Shown here: in pieces, positions 19,043 to 30,220 of the stretch
Layout of the letters: the number at the start of each line of letters is the position of its first letter
Position numbering within the stretch: the stretch's first letter is position 1
NCBI GenBank assembly: GCA_023151255.1
Contig: JAKLJG010000007.1
Span: 1 to 64,000 of the forward strand
Direction: 5' to 3'
DNA length: 64,000 nucleotides
From: Cyclobacteriaceae bacterium
GTDB lineage: Bacteria > Bacteroidota > Bacteroidia > Cytophagales > Cyclobacteriaceae
Notes under the pieces: model-generated
The model's input: only the letters and a program-made list of their open reading frames with translations
Told to the model about the DNA's origin: nothing
Database searches by the model: none
Made by a program: the position numbers and the translations under genes

Positions 19043-20061
19043 GCTGTTAAGGTTAACACTACACTTCTACGTTTGTTTATCCATAGCAACAACTGGAACT
19101 GCAATCCAAAACTCAGGGTTGCCAGTAACAAATGTACGGGCTGAAGAACAGCCGGCACAGAAAACCAAGCCATTCCGGCACCGCTCAAAAATGTTCCCAA
19201 AATTAGCAGGAATACCGTAGCCGTAAAACCTTTCAGCGACTCATATTGGCGTGATTTGAATAGAAAAACAGCGCTGACAATCAATACAATCCACGAAAAC
19301 GACCGATGGATAATGAAGTCAAAACCAAGTTGAGAAACCCAAAGGCTGCGGTCAGCCACGGCAGTTGCTACCCGATCGAGGGCTTCACGAACCTGGGTGC
19401 CGAAGATAATCTGCACCAATAACAACGCCATTGAAGCGATGAGCCATACGGTAAGACCTTGTGGGTAACTTACAGGCTTTGAATCCTGGGCTAATGAGCC
19501 AAGGTAAATGAGTAGGCACACAATAAGTAGTGCCAGCAGCATATGAAGTGTAATCGTCCAGGGGGTAAGATTCGTTGAAACAACAACAGAACCAATCCAG
19601 CCCTGAAATACTACTAGTAAAAGCGTTATCATTGAAAGAACCGGAATGATTTTCTTCTTTTTACCGAATTTCAGCGAAGCTGCCGTAACAGCTATAATCA
19701 ACAGACCAATCGTTACGCCAACAAGCCGGTTTACGTACTCAATCCAGGTTTTTATCGGGTTAAAGTCGGCTTCTTCTTTTATTGACTCATCTGCCAGAAT
19801 TGCTTCAGCGGTATCAGTAAAGCCAAGCGTACTGAGGTACTTTGCAAAGCGCTTATTCTTCTGATCGCGGTAATCCGAATAAATCTGTTTGTAGTCCGGG
19901 GGCAATTCACCGACCGAAGTTGGTGGCACCCAACTTCCGAAACATTTGGGCCAGTCGGGGCAGCCCATTCCCGAGCCCGTGCTTCGTACAATACCGCCAA
20001 CGAGAATCAAAAAATAAACGGCAATAAGAGTACTAAAAACAAGCTTACGAAATGCGTGCAT
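19039..20061 (-). CDS. ctaA: Heme A synthase (COX15/CtaA)
   Basis: GGIVRSTGSGMGCPDWPKCFGSWVPPT, EYVNRLVG, HMLLALL, conserved His; 4-nt overlap with ctaB. Confidence 0.93.
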   Translation of the reverse strand: MHAFRKLVFSTLIAVYFLILVGGIVRSTGSGMGCPDWPKCFGSWVPPTSVGELPPDYKQIYSDYRDQKNKRFAKYLSTLGFTDTAEAILADESIKEEADFNPIKTWIEYVNRLVGVTIGLLIIAVTAASLKFGKKKKIIPVLSMITLLLVVFQGWIGSVVVSTNLTPWTITLHMLLALLIVCLLIYLGSLAQDSKPVSYPQGLTVWLIASMALLLVQIIFGTQVREALDRVATAVADRSLWVSQLGFDFIIHRSFSWIVLIVSAVFLFKSRQYESLKGFTATVFLLILGTFLSGAGMAWFSVPAVLQPVHLLLATLSFGLQFQLLLWINKRRSVVLTLTA

Positions 20062-20078
20062 GTGCTGTTTAAAAGATA

Positions 20079-20123
20079 ACGGTCAATGTTCTTAAATCAG
20101 TACTGACTAAGAATATTGACCGT
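20079..20123 (-). terminator. Long near-palindromic hairpin between cox subunit I and ctaA
   Basis: 16-bp arms ACGGTCAATGTTCTTA / TAAGAATATTGACCGT (one mismatch that can be G-U), 13-nt loop containing palindromic TCAGTACTGA; minus-strand tail TATCTTTTAAAC. Confidence 0.65.
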
Positions 20124-20135
20124 ATATGAAAATTT

Positions 20136-22007
20136 TTAATGCTTTCCTTCTACCACAATTGTGCCATGGCCATTTCCTTCCAACTTAATCAATTCATTTT
20201 CATGCGGAAGGTTCGACTCTGGTGTTTCGGAGAACGGAATAGTCTGTGGTATGAAATCTTCCTTTGAACCGGGTTTACTGTAGTCGTAAGGCCAGCGATA
20301 AACAGCAGGAATTTCACCCGGCCAGTTACCATGCTTGGGGAAGCGCGGAGTTGTCCACTCCAGTGTGGTAGCATTCCATGGATTGGCAGGTGCCAGGCGG
20401 CCGCGGAAAATACTATAGAAGAAGTTGAAGAGGAAAATAAACTGGGCAGCCAGCGTAAGTATTGCGGCCACGCTTACCAGCGTATTCAAATCCGAAAACG
20501 TTTCGAAGTTGGTGAACGAATAATACCTGCGTGGAAAACCGGCAATACCAATATAGTGCATTGGGAAGAACACCAGGTAAACGCCTATAAATGTTACCCA
20601 GAAATGGATATACCCAAGCCGATCGTCCATCATCCGGCCGAACATTTTCGGGAACCAGTGATAGATGCCTGCAAGCATACCAAAAAACGATGCACTACCC
20701 ATTACCAGGTGGAAGTGCGCCACTACAAAATATGTATCATGCAACTGGATATCAACAGCCGAATTGCCCAGGAAAATTCCGGTGATACCTCCTGTTAAGA
20801 AGAAGGACACCAGGCCAATGGAGAACAACATGGCCGGGGTAAACCGCAGGTTACCCTTCCACAGCGTGGTAACATAATTAAATATTTTCACTGCCGATGG
20901 TACAGCAATGATTAGCGTAAGCAGCATAAAGATGGACCCAAGAAAGGGGTTCATGCCGGTTACAAACATGTGGTGTGCCCAAACAATAAACGACAGGATA
21001 GCAATAAACAACATTGAACCTATCATGGCTTTATAGCCGAAAATAGGTTTGCGCGAATTGGTGGCAATAATCTCAGAGGTTATGCCTAAGGCAGGCAATA
21101 ACACAATATACACTTCGGGGTGGCCGAGGAACCAGAACAAATGCTGGAACAGAATCGGGCTGCCACCCATATTCGGCAGGGCCTCCCCTCCTATATAAAT
21201 GTCGGACAGGAAGAAACTGGTACCCAGGCTGCGATCAAAAATCAACAGCAGAGCCGCAGCAAATAATACCGGGAAAGACAACAACCCGATGATAGCCGTG
21301 AAAAAGAAGGCCCAAATGGTTAGCGGCAACCGGGTAAACGACATGCCCCGTGTACGCATGTTGATAACGGTAGTGATGTAGTTAATACCACCAAGCAACG
21401 TACTAACAATGAACAGCGCCATGGATACCAGCCAGAGTGTCATACCAAGGCCTGAGCCCTGAATAGCCTGCGGCAGCGCACTTAACGGAGGATAGATGGT
21501 CCAGCCGCCACCGGCAGGGCCAGTGCTGATAAACAGGGAGATGAACATGATAACGCTTGACAGGAAAAAGAACCAGTACGAGAGCATGTTCATAAATCCG
21601 GAGGCCATGTCGCGGGCACCGATTTGAAGGGGAATGAGGAAGTTCGAGAAGGTACCACTTAATCCGGCCGTTAGTACAAAAAACACCATGATGGTGCCGT
21701 GCATGGTTACCAATGCGAGGTAAAATTCAGGGTCCAACTTTCCTTCCGGTGTAATCCAGCCGCCCAACACGGGCTTTAGCCAGTCCAGGTTCATATCCGG
21801 GAAACCAAGCTGTAACCGGAATATGACTGAAAGCGTCCCTCCCAGCAACGCCCAAAAAATGCCGGTTATTAAAAACTGCTTGGCAATAATTTTATGATCT
21901 TGGCTGAAGATATAATTCGTCCAGAAATTGCCTTCATGATGCTCATGATCATCGCCATGTGCATCGTGGTGAACAGCTTCGTGTGTGTGAATATGTGTTG
22001 TTGCCAT
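20136..22007 (-). CDS. Cytochrome c oxidase subunit I
   Basis: MHGTIMVFFVLTAGLSGTFSNFLIPLQIGARDMASGF; WFLGHPEVYIVLLPALGITSEII; WAHHMFVTGMNP; VVAHFHLVMG. Confidence 0.97.
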   Translation of the reverse strand: MATTHIHTHEAVHHDAHGDDHEHHEGNFWTNYIFSQDHKIIAKQFLITGIFWALLGGTLSVIFRLQLGFPDMNLDWLKPVLGGWITPEGKLDPEFYLALVTMHGTIMVFFVLTAGLSGTFSNFLIPLQIGARDMASGFMNMLSYWFFFLSSVIMFISLFISTGPAGGGWTIYPPLSALPQAIQGSGLGMTLWLVSMALFIVSTLLGGINYITTVINMRTRGMSFTRLPLTIWAFFFTAIIGLLSFPVLFAAALLLIFDRSLGTSFFLSDIYIGGEALPNMGGSPILFQHLFWFLGHPEVYIVLLPALGITSEIIATNSRKPIFGYKAMIGSMLFIAILSFIVWAHHMFVTGMNPFLGSIFMLLTLIIAVPSAVKIFNYVTTLWKGNLRFTPAMLFSIGLVSFFLTGGITGIFLGNSAVDIQLHDTYFVVAHFHLVMGSASFFGMLAGIYHWFPKMFGRMMDDRLGYIHFWVTFIGVYLVFFPMHYIGIAGFPRRYYSFTNFETFSDLNTLVSVAAILTLAAQFIFLFNFFYSIFRGRLAPANPWNATTLEWTTPRFPKHGNWPGEIPAVYRWPYDYSKPGSKEDFIPQTIPFSETPESNLPHENELIKLEGNGHGTIVVEGKH

Positions 22008-22021
22008 GTTTAAAAAGTCAG

Positions 22022-23110
22022 TTAGTTAGAACCTCCTGCGGAAAACGCAGCTTTACTTTCCATAGATACTTTATCGATCAGCATACCAGCCTTAATCATA
22101 GCCGATTCCCTGAGGTTTGCAGGCACCTTATCCATATAACCCGGGTTTTGTTTGAGCCAGGTTTCCTGCTCCTGCTTCCATTTTTCAAACTCTTCCTGCG
22201 TATCCACTACCACAGGCATGCGCATAGAGAAGTGGCCTTTACCGCAAATCTCGGTGCAGGCAAGTTCATAGTTGAATTCCGGATTGCCGGTTTCTTCACG
22301 CATCTCTTTTGTGGTTTTGGTGGCCACAAACTTAAAGTGCGTAGGCATACCGGGCACGGCATCCATTTTCACACGGAAGTGCGGAAGAAATACACTATGC
22401 AGCACATCTTTTGCACGAATCTTTAATAAAATCTCCTTGCCTTTCGGCAGGTGGAGTTCGAGCGACTTAAAGTCATCAAAACTTTTGTTATCAGTCAAAT
22501 CCAAACCAAACTCATTTCCGAAATTATCAATGAGTTTGTAGTTGACTGCGCCCAACGTATTATCCTTGCCCGGGTAGCGAACCGTCCATGCGAATTGCTG
22601 GGCCACCAGTTCCACTACTTCCGCTTCAGCCGATGCCGGGCTGGTGATATCATTCCAGGCGCGCAACCCGGTAAAAATTAGCACTGCCAACACGATAGCA
22701 GGTATGATTGTCCAGGTGAGTTCCAGATAATGATTGTCCGGGTAAAAGGCTGCCTTACGCCCTTCTTTATATTGATAGGCATACACAAACACAATCATTA
22801 CGATGAAGATGATAACAAATGCAGCCACGGTTATACCCATGGTTATCCAAAATAGCGTATCTGTTACCACACCGTGTTCGGAAGCCACAGGCAGGTTGTA
22901 GGAATCAAAATGGGTGTATGAATACCAGAAAAACGCTCCTAACCCCAACAACATAAACACCACAAACAAGGTGGCATGAATACCGTTATTATCACTTACC
23001 TCATCGGCTTTTTTTCCTTTGGCAATTCCTACCAGGCTGCTGATGCGGAAGATCAGGTAAAGGATGGCAAGTGCCAGAATTACGCCAACAACAATTATCA
23101 GACTCATCAT
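22022..23110 (-). CDS. Cytochrome c oxidase subunit II
   Basis: AQQFAWTVRYPG; CuA site CTEICGKGHFSM; extra N-terminal TM. Confidence 0.95.
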   Translation of the reverse strand: MMSLIIVVGVILALAILYLIFRISSLVGIAKGKKADEVSDNNGIHATLFVVFMLLGLGAFFWYSYTHFDSYNLPVASEHGVVTDTLFWITMGITVAAFVIIFIVMIVFVYAYQYKEGRKAAFYPDNHYLELTWTIIPAIVLAVLIFTGLRAWNDITSPASAEAEVVELVAQQFAWTVRYPGKDNTLGAVNYKLIDNFGNEFGLDLTDNKSFDDFKSLELHLPKGKEILLKIRAKDVLHSVFLPHFRVKMDAVPGMPTHFKFVATKTTKEMREETGNPEFNYELACTEICGKGHFSMRMPVVVDTQEEFEKWKQEQETWLKQNPGYMDKVPANLRESAMIKAGMLIDKVSMESKAAFSAGGSN

Positions 23111-23122
23111 ACTGCGTTCATT

Positions 23123-24481
23123 TTAAATATGGTGATGAAGACTTTCTTCCAACATGGGATGATTCTTTCCGAACAGCGGCATTTTCGATAAACTGCTCAG
23201 CGTTATCCATAAAAAGGCAGCCAGGAAAATCAACGCCAGACCGATTTCCAGCAAACCAAGTCCACCCTGTTCTTTCATCACACCCGGGGTAACCATGTTG
23301 TAGAAATCAAACCAATGACCAACAATAACAATGGGTGCAACGACTTTTAACATTGACATATGCCGTTTAGCATCTCTTGTCATTAACAACAAAAACGGCA
23401 ACAGAAAGTTTAAAATCAGGTTTGCAAAAAATATCCAGCTATACGGGCTGGTCGTCATGCGTTCAATAAAGTACACGGTTTCTTCAGGAATATGGGCGTA
23501 ATAAATGAGCAGGAACTGACCAAACCAGATGTAGGTCCAGAAAACGGAAAATGCAAAAATAAATTTACCTAAATCGTGAAGGTGGTTGGCATTAACAATT
23601 TTCAAGTATCCGGCTTCTTTCAGGTAAACAACAATCAGCGTAATAAGTGCCAAGCCCGTTACCCACCAACTGGCAAACACATACCAGCCAAACATGGTGC
23701 TAAACCAGTGTGTGTCAATGCTCATCACCCAGTCCCAGGCAGCCACCGAAGAACTTACCGCAAAAAACACCAGGAACCAGGCGGATATGCTGCGGTTTTT
23801 TGTCCAGTAGGTTGTACCTCCGTTAATGTCTTCAGCCATCATGTTTTTCTTAATCATGATAAAGAACCAATACCACATACCGAAAAAGATGACCATCCGA
23901 GCCAGGAAGAAAACAGGCAACCCTCCGGCCTCGCCCGGCCAGAAAAAATAGGGAGCCTTGCCGGCTATGATTTCATCGAAGGTAGCCGGATTGGCTTCAT
24001 CATACAGGTAGCTGTGTGTCCAGTGGAAAATGTCATGATGGGTAGCAAACCAGAGAACAAGCGTTAACACACCTGCAATGGGCAACCAGTGACCCATGGC
24101 TAACGGAATGCGCTTGACCCCGGCTGACCAGCCGGCTTGCGCAGCATACTGAATGCACACAAAGAACAATCCGATGATACCCAGGCCCACAAAATAAACA
24201 TTGTTCATCCATAACGAGGTGTACAGGCGCTTGAGCCAGGGAGCTGTCTCATGGTGTTCGGCATGTCCTTCGCCTGATGCCTCAGGGGTCAGACTTGCTA
24301 CCAACTGATCTGTTTGAACAGCTGAATGCCCCCCGTTGTGTTGTTCGTCATGCCCGCCCGACATGGCAGCCCATAAGCCGATGACGAGCAGCAACACGCC
24401 TGCTGCCATTACGATAAGCAACTGCTTTTTTGCTCCGGGCTGAAAGGTGTATCGCTCTTCAGTTATAATTGTATGACCCAT
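23123..24481 (-). CDS. actF: Alternative complex III subunit ActF (quinol:cytochrome c oxidoreductase membrane subunit)
   Basis: Multi-TM protein located between ActE-type cytochrome and cox subunit II; AWDWVMSIDTHWFSTMFGWYVFASWWVTG motif. Confidence 0.9.
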   Translation of the reverse strand: MGHTIITEERYTFQPGAKKQLLIVMAAGVLLLVIGLWAAMSGGHDEQHNGGHSAVQTDQLVASLTPEASGEGHAEHHETAPWLKRLYTSLWMNNVYFVGLGIIGLFFVCIQYAAQAGWSAGVKRIPLAMGHWLPIAGVLTLVLWFATHHDIFHWTHSYLYDEANPATFDEIIAGKAPYFFWPGEAGGLPVFFLARMVIFFGMWYWFFIMIKKNMMAEDINGGTTYWTKNRSISAWFLVFFAVSSSVAAWDWVMSIDTHWFSTMFGWYVFASWWVTGLALITLIVVYLKEAGYLKIVNANHLHDLGKFIFAFSVFWTYIWFGQFLLIYYAHIPEETVYFIERMTTSPYSWIFFANLILNFLLPFLLLMTRDAKRHMSMLKVVAPIVIVGHWFDFYNMVTPGVMKEQGGLGLLEIGLALIFLAAFLWITLSSLSKMPLFGKNHPMLEESLHHHI

Positions 24482-24500
24482 TTTCTACCAATTTCAAAGT

Positions 24501-25175
24501 TTACTTTTGCAATGCTTTAACGTACCGGGCAATCTTCCACCGATCTTCCGGGCTAATCTGCGAGCCGTGGGGCATCATCAGGCCTTTGCCCATGGTAATC
24601 ACATGAAAAATATGACCTTCGGTAATGTTTTTGTAGGCATCCCCTTTCAGGTTGGCTACACCGGCATAAAGGCCACGCTCAACACCATCCACTACCGCAC
24701 CGGTTGCTACTTTACCATCGGCTTCACCTTTTGCACCGTGGCAATGGTCGCAATAAATTTCATAGAGCACCTTGCCATCGGCCAGTATGGCCTTTTCATC
24801 ACCGGTTAAAGGGCTTGGCATTTTTGCGGCCATTTCCAGACTATCTTTCGGAATATGATAAGGCATGTAGTTGCGGCTTACGGTATGCGGAGCCGGCAGG
24901 CGCATGTTCATGCGATGCGGATTGAATTTATTGGAATTGAAAAATTCGGCATGGCCATCATCATAATCAATCGATGTAAGCCAGCGACCGGCATCTTCAT
25001 CGGTAATCTGGCTGTAGGGTTCATAAGCCACCGAGTGATACATGTTGGGTGCATACTCCAACCCGGGATTATCGCCTCCGGCCTTGCAGCCAACCAGCAG
25101 GATGGCGGTGGTTACTGCCAGTGCCGTGTTGCGTAAAGTTTTCAGGTTCGTCATATTACTCAAAACTCTTTTCAT
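24501..25175 (-). CDS. actE: Alternative complex III monoheme cytochrome c subunit ActE (lipoprotein)
   Basis: Lipobox LLVGCKAGG; YCDHCHGAKGEADG heme site; MPHGSQISPEDRWKIARYV. Confidence 0.9.
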   Translation of the reverse strand: MKRVLSNMTNLKTLRNTALAVTTAILLVGCKAGGDNPGLEYAPNMYHSVAYEPYSQITDEDAGRWLTSIDYDDGHAEFFNSNKFNPHRMNMRLPAPHTVSRNYMPYHIPKDSLEMAAKMPSPLTGDEKAILADGKVLYEIYCDHCHGAKGEADGKVATGAVVDGVERGLYAGVANLKGDAYKNITEGHIFHVITMGKGLMMPHGSQISPEDRWKIARYVKALQK

Positions 25176-25686
25176 TTACTTCGGATGCTCCGCTTTCTTT
25201 TAAAATACGCTTCACTTCGTCCTTACTCTTCGATGCGTTTACCGCCAGGTCAACAGCCATTACGTGCTTATCATCCGTACTGCGGATGTCAAACTGGCGC
25301 GGCCACTTGTACGGCTTCATGTCGCTTACAATCATAAAAGTACCAACCATACCCAGTGCCGAGAGCAGCACGGTCAATTCAAAGGTTACCGGAATGAAAG
25401 GCGGCAGGGAAGCAAAGTTTTTACCCCCGATAATCATGGGCCAGTCGTAACCAAGCATCCATATTTGCATAACCAGCGCCAGGATGGTTCCGGTCATACC
25501 AAACAGGAACGCGGCAATTGGCAGGCGTGTGCGCTTATAGCCCAGTGCCTCATCTATACCATGCACAGGAAAAGGCGAGTAAACCTCTTGGATCTTTACA
25601 CCGCTGGAACGCACTTTTCTTATGGCATCCAGCAGCACGTCCTCGTCATCGTAAATTCCAACTACAAAATGTTTATCGGCATCCAT
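25156..25686 (-). CDS. actD: Alternative complex III subunit ActD (DUF3341)
   Basis: VVGIYDDEDVLLDAIRKVRSSGVKIQEVYSPFPVHGID; two TM. Confidence 0.92.
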   Translation of the reverse strand: MDADKHFVVGIYDDEDVLLDAIRKVRSSGVKIQEVYSPFPVHGIDEALGYKRTRLPIAAFLFGMTGTILALVMQIWMLGYDWPMIIGGKNFASLPPFIPVTFELTVLLSALGMVGTFMIVSDMKPYKWPRQFDIRSTDDKHVMAVDLAVNASKSKDEVKRILKESGASEVNEKSFE

Positions 25687-25688
25687 GG

Positions 25689-27059
25689 TTATTTCTTTTC
25701 AGAGGTTGATTTCAAAATACTTTTAACTTCGGCCATATTAATAACCGGGAAAAATTTGGCAAACAGAAAGAATGCAGTGAAGAAAATGCCAAACGTAAAA
25801 ATGTATTGTCCCACATCATACATGGTCGGGTAGAACATCGTCCAGCTTGATGGAATGTAATCGCGGTGGATGGAGGTTACGATAATCACAAAGCGTTCGA
25901 ACCACATCCCGATGTTTACAATGATCGAAAGTACAAAGGTAGCCACAATGCTGGTGCGGATCTTTTTAATCCAGAACAACTGGGGTGAAATCACGTTACA
26001 GGTCATCATCGACCAGTAGGCCCAGGCATACGGACCCTGAACGCGGTTATAAAACGCGTAACCTTCATATGGCACGCGCGAATACCAGGAGATGAACAAC
26101 TCGGTAATGTAGGCAATACCCACAATGGAGCCGGTTATAATGATAATGATGTTCATCAACTCAATATGATACACCGTAATGTATTGCTCAAGCTTAAACA
26201 CTTTGCGGGTTACCAGCAGCAGGGTCAATACCATGGCAAAGCCGGAGAAGATGGCACCGGCAACAAAGTAAGGCGGGAAGATGGTGGTGTGCCAGCCCGG
26301 TATAACCGAGGTTGCGAAGTCGAACGATACGATGGTATGAACCGAAAGCACCAGCGGTGTTGAAAGGCCTGCCAGAATGAGCGCCACCGATTCGTAACGC
26401 ATCCAGGTTTTAGCCCCGCCCTGCCAGCCGAAACTTAGCGCGTTATAGGCCAGCGCACGGATTTTATTCCCTTGCACAACGGCCCTATCACGAATTACGG
26501 CAAAGTCAGGAATAAGTCCCATGTACCAAAACACGAGTGATACCGTGAAGTACGTTGAGATAGCAAACACATCCCACAGCAGTGGCGAATTAAAGTTTAC
26601 CCACAACGAACCAAAGGTGTTAGGTAGCGGAAGTGCCCAGTAAAAGCCAAGCCACAAGCGGCCCATGTGGAAGCCGGGGAAACTGGCCGCACAAATAACC
26701 GCGAAAATAGTCATTGCTTCAGCCGCACGGTTAATCGACATGCGCCAACGCTGACGGAACAACAACAAGATGGCGGATATCAACGTGCCTGCGTGACCGA
26801 TACCAACCCACCAAACGAAGTTGGTAATATCCCACGCCCAACCTACGGTTTTGTTAAGGCCCCACACCCCGATGCCGTGCCACAGGAGCATCCAGCAGCA
26901 GTAGGCACCCCACGACAGCAAAGCCAACGAAACGCCAAAGGCCATCCACCACAGGCGGGTAGGTTTGCCTTCAACCTGGCGGCTGATGTCGTGCGAAACA
27001 TCCTTCAGGGTTTTGGTTCCGGTAATTAAGGGTTCGCGTATTGCTGAAACTACTTGCAT
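25689..27059 (-). CDS. actC: Alternative complex III subunit ActC (NrfD/PsrC-like)
   Basis: Multi-[41 protein letters not shown]. Confidence 0.93.
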   Translation of the reverse strand: MQVVSAIREPLITGTKTLKDVSHDISRQVEGKPTRLWWMAFGVSLALLSWGAYCCWMLLWHGIGVWGLNKTVGWAWDITNFVWWVGIGHAGTLISAILLLFRQRWRMSINRAAEAMTIFAVICAASFPGFHMGRLWLGFYWALPLPNTFGSLWVNFNSPLLWDVFAISTYFTVSLVFWYMGLIPDFAVIRDRAVVQGNKIRALAYNALSFGWQGGAKTWMRYESVALILAGLSTPLVLSVHTIVSFDFATSVIPGWHTTIFPPYFVAGAIFSGFAMVLTLLLVTRKVFKLEQYITVYHIELMNIIIIITGSIVGIAYITELFISWYSRVPYEGYAFYNRVQGPYAWAYWSMMTCNVISPQLFWIKKIRTSIVATFVLSIIVNIGMWFERFVIIVTSIHRDYIPSSWTMFYPTMYDVGQYIFTFGIFFTAFFLFAKFFPVINMAEVKSILKSTSEKK

Positions 27060-27087
27060 GTGTTCTTTTCAGTTACTCGTTAAACGA

Positions 27088-30000
27088 TTATGCTTTTACT
27101 TCCTCTTTATTTCTCACTTTGGTAAGATACCAGATGTTGGGCTTCACGCCCACTTCTTCAAGCACCTGGTAGGCTCGGGGATTACCCGTTTTCTTATCAA
27201 TACCATAAGGCCTGTTTTCATCGGCCGGGCTAATCTGCAGCAACTTGCTGATGCGGCTTTCCGGATCATTTACGTCACCAAACACAATGGCACCGGTTGA
27301 ACATGCAGCCTGGCAGGCGGTAATTATTTCGCCATCCTTAAGTGGCCGCTTTTCTTTTTTGGCCTGGAGTTTACCTTGCTGAATGCGCTGCACGCAGAAT
27401 GAACATTTTTCCATTACCCCGCGCGAACGTACCGTTACATCCGGATTAAGAACCATTTTACCCAACGAGGTATTCATGGCCGGGTTAACCTGTTCAAACT
27501 GACGGTTGTCGTGGTACTTGAACCAGTTGAACCGCCTCACTTTATATGGGCAGTTGTTGGCACAATAGCGTGTGCCGATACACCGGTTATAGGTCATCTG
27601 GTTTAATCCTTCCGTACTGTGCGTAGTTGCGGCAACCGGGCACACCGTTTCGCACGGAGCGTTGTTGCAGTGCTGACACAACATCGGTTGGAAAACAACT
27701 TCCGGGTTTTCGGCCGCTTTTTCCAAACCTTTCAAATCATGCACATCGGCATTGGTGCTATAGTAACGATCAATACGAAGCCAGTGCATTTCTCTGCGAT
27801 TGATTACCTCCTGGCGGCCAACCAGGTGTACGTTATTCTCTACATTACAGGCTACCACACACGCACCGCACCCGATACAGGTATTCAGGTCAATAGCCAT
27901 ACCCCAGTGGTGATTTTTGTAATCATGCCCTTTCCACATCGAAAGTTTGCCCGGCTCTACTTTGTGATTTGGATCTTTCCAGGTGGCCACTTTGGGGCGA
28001 TACCTTCCGGCACCCGGATCATTTTTGAATTCGCTAAGAACGGTTTCCTGAATAACGGTAGCCCGCTTCATATAGGTTTGATTGGTTTGCGTGGTAGCAA
28101 GCCAATAGCGTTCATCCAGCATCTGCATGGTTGCTCCGGTAGCAACAAACGACCATGATCCGTTAACAACCGAAGCGAACGGATAGGCATTGACGCCAAT
28201 ACCATCGGCCACTTTACCGGCACGGGTACGTCCATACCCCAGTGGTATGCCAATCGTGCCGGGTGTTTGACCGGGCTGCACCAGCACCGGCAGTTTTACC
28301 GTTTTACCGTTTGCCGTAATGCTGGCGTATTTTGTTTTTGCTTCCGAGAAGTTGATTTCTTTGGCATCAGCCGGTGATACGGTAACGTAGTGTTCCCACA
28401 CGGCTTTGGTTATCGGGTCGGGTAACTCCTGTAACAACGGATTGTTAGCCTGTGAGCCATTGCCTACGGTTCCGTTTTCATATACAAACAACTCGATACC
28501 ATTTGATTTAACGGATGCAATTGTGTTTGCTGCACTTTCTACATTTCCGGCAAATGATACGCTTGATGATTCTACCGGGAGTTCCAAAACACCATCATAC
28601 AGGCACTTATCCCACCAGGCGCGCAGGTTACCGCCTTTAAAGAACCAGGTCTTCCAGTTGTCTATCAGAATTTCATAATAATCAACATTGGTTTCGCCAG
28701 CCCAGATAAGAAAACTCTCCTGTGCGGCACGGGTTTTAAATATCGGGCTGATAGCCGGCTGAGCCACGCTGTAGTGGTTCTTCTTCGGTTCAGCATCGTT
28801 CCAAGCCTCCAGGTAATGGTGATCGGGCGCAAGGTATTCACACTCAACCCCGGTTTCATCTTCTTTATACGCAGTTGAAATTTTTAATCCGACTTTTTTG
28901 AGTGCGCCCGCAAGCTTCTCTCCCATCGGGTGATCGTACACCGGATTGCAGTTGTAGAAAATTACACCTGCAACATTACCGGCATCCGCATCATTGATGA
29001 AGTTTATCATGGCCTCATCGTTACCCTGCCGATAGTTCACCGGGATGTGTGGCAATATAGTGGAGCCGTAATTGCCGAGCATGTCGTTAATGGCATTAAC
29101 CACAACCTGCACGGCTTTATCGTTTGAACCGGCCACTACCAGCGACTTACCGCGGTTCTCCCAAAGTTCATCGGCTGCTTTGGCCAGAAACGGCTTATCA
29201 ATACCACCGGCAACACTGCTTCGGCCGGCCTTGGCAGCAAGCAAATTATACAGTTGCACTACCACCGCCCCTTCTTCCGAAGGTTTAATCTGAATGCGGT
29301 GATCAGCGTTGGCACCGGTAAGCGTCATGCCGGCTTCGAAGTGGTAATGGCGCGACATATCGCGTTTCTCCTCACTCACTTCGCGGGTCTGGGCATATTG
29401 TTTTGTAAACTCAATTGGCGAAAGCCAGGTGCATAAAAAGTCGGCCGCCACACTAACAATTATATTGGCTTTGCTAAAATCGTAGGATGGGATCATGGCC
29501 TTACCAAACGACTCCTCATTAGCTTTAAGCATACCGTACATCGATACCTGGTCGTACTGAATATGCTCGGTTGTGGGGTATTTGGCTTTAAATTTTTCAA
29601 TAATTGCTTTGGTAGAAGGGCTCAAGACGGTATTGCTCACAATGGCAATCTTTCCGTTACTGACCCGAATGGCACCAAGTTTATCAATCACCATCTGGTC
29701 GAGTACTTCCCACGAAGCACTCTTTGTTTCGCCAACACGTGGAGCGCGAAGGCGGGAATTATCGTATAATGACAGTACAGAAGCCTCTACCTGGGCGCTG
29801 GTTCCTCCTTTGGTAACACCCGAAAGTTTGTTGCCATCCACTTTAATAGGCCGTCCCTCACGCACCTTTACCACGATGCTGCAGTAATCGCCACCGTTAG
29901 TATAGGTTGAGGCATAGTAGTTTGGCAAACTGGGGTCAACATCCAGCGGTTTATCAACATAAGGAATTGCTTTCCGGACTGGCGCTTCGCAAGCCGCCAG

Positions 30001-30177
30001 TGAAACGGCAGCCACGCCAAAGCCCATCATCTTTAAAAAGTCTCTGCGGCTGTGACCCAGATCATCTTCAGGGGCAGGGGGTTGGCCAAACTCGTTATGA
30101 GCATGTTTAACAAATTCAGGCGAATTGCTCAGTTCGTCCAGACCTTTCCAATATACCTTCGTAGCTTTTTCTTCCAT
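27088..30177 (-). CDS. actB: Alternative complex III iron-sulfur/molybdopterin-like subunit ActB
   Basis: SRRDFLKMMGFGVAAVSLAAC TAT-like signal; ferredoxin clusters CIGCGACVVACNVENN, CQHCNNAPCETVCPVAAT, CIGTRYCANNCPYKVRRFNW. Confidence 0.93.
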   Translation of the reverse strand: MEEKATKVYWKGLDELSNSPEFVKHAHNEFGQPPAPEDDLGHSRRDFLKMMGFGVAAVSLAACEAPVRKAIPYVDKPLDVDPSLPNYYASTYTNGGDYCSIVVKVREGRPIKVDGNKLSGVTKGGTSAQVEASVLSLYDNSRLRAPRVGETKSASWEVLDQMVIDKLGAIRVSNGKIAIVSNTVLSPSTKAIIEKFKAKYPTTEHIQYDQVSMYGMLKANEESFGKAMIPSYDFSKANIIVSVAADFLCTWLSPIEFTKQYAQTREVSEEKRDMSRHYHFEAGMTLTGANADHRIQIKPSEEGAVVVQLYNLLAAKAGRSSVAGGIDKPFLAKAADELWENRGKSLVVAGSNDKAVQVVVNAINDMLGNYGSTILPHIPVNYRQGNDEAMINFINDADAGNVAGVIFYNCNPVYDHPMGEKLAGALKKVGLKISTAYKEDETGVECEYLAPDHHYLEAWNDAEPKKNHYSVAQPAISPIFKTRAAQESFLIWAGETNVDYYEILIDNWKTWFFKGGNLRAWWDKCLYDGVLELPVESSSVSFAGNVESAANTIASVKSNGIELFVYENGTVGNGSQANNPLLQELPDPITKAVWEHYVTVSPADAKEINFSEAKTKYASITANGKTVKLPVLVQPGQTPGTIGIPLGYGRTRAGKVADGIGVNAYPFASVVNGSWSFVATGATMQMLDERYWLATTQTNQTYMKRATVIQETVLSEFKNDPGAGRYRPKVATWKDPNHKVEPGKLSMWKGHDYKNHHWGMAIDLNTCIGCGACVVACNVENNVHLVGRQEVINRREMHWLRIDRYYSTNADVHDLKGLEKAAENPEVVFQPMLCQHCNNAPCETVCPVAATTHSTEGLNQMTYNRCIGTRYCANNCPYKVRRFNWFKYHDNRQFEQVNPAMNTSLGKMVLNPDVTVRSRGVMEKCSFCVQRIQQGKLQAKKEKRPLKDGEIITACQAACSTGAIVFGDVNDPESRISKLLQISPADENRPYGIDKKTGNPRAYQVLEEVGVKPNIWYLTKVRNKEEVKA

Positions 30178-30220
30178 TGTATATAGCGAAGCGTTAAAAA
30201 TAGTAGATCACCAAACTCTA

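Noticed and set aside
20331-20798. 155-aa plus-strand ORF opposite cox subunit I
   Set aside because: Shadow ORF of a highly conserved gene; no domain or initiation signal.
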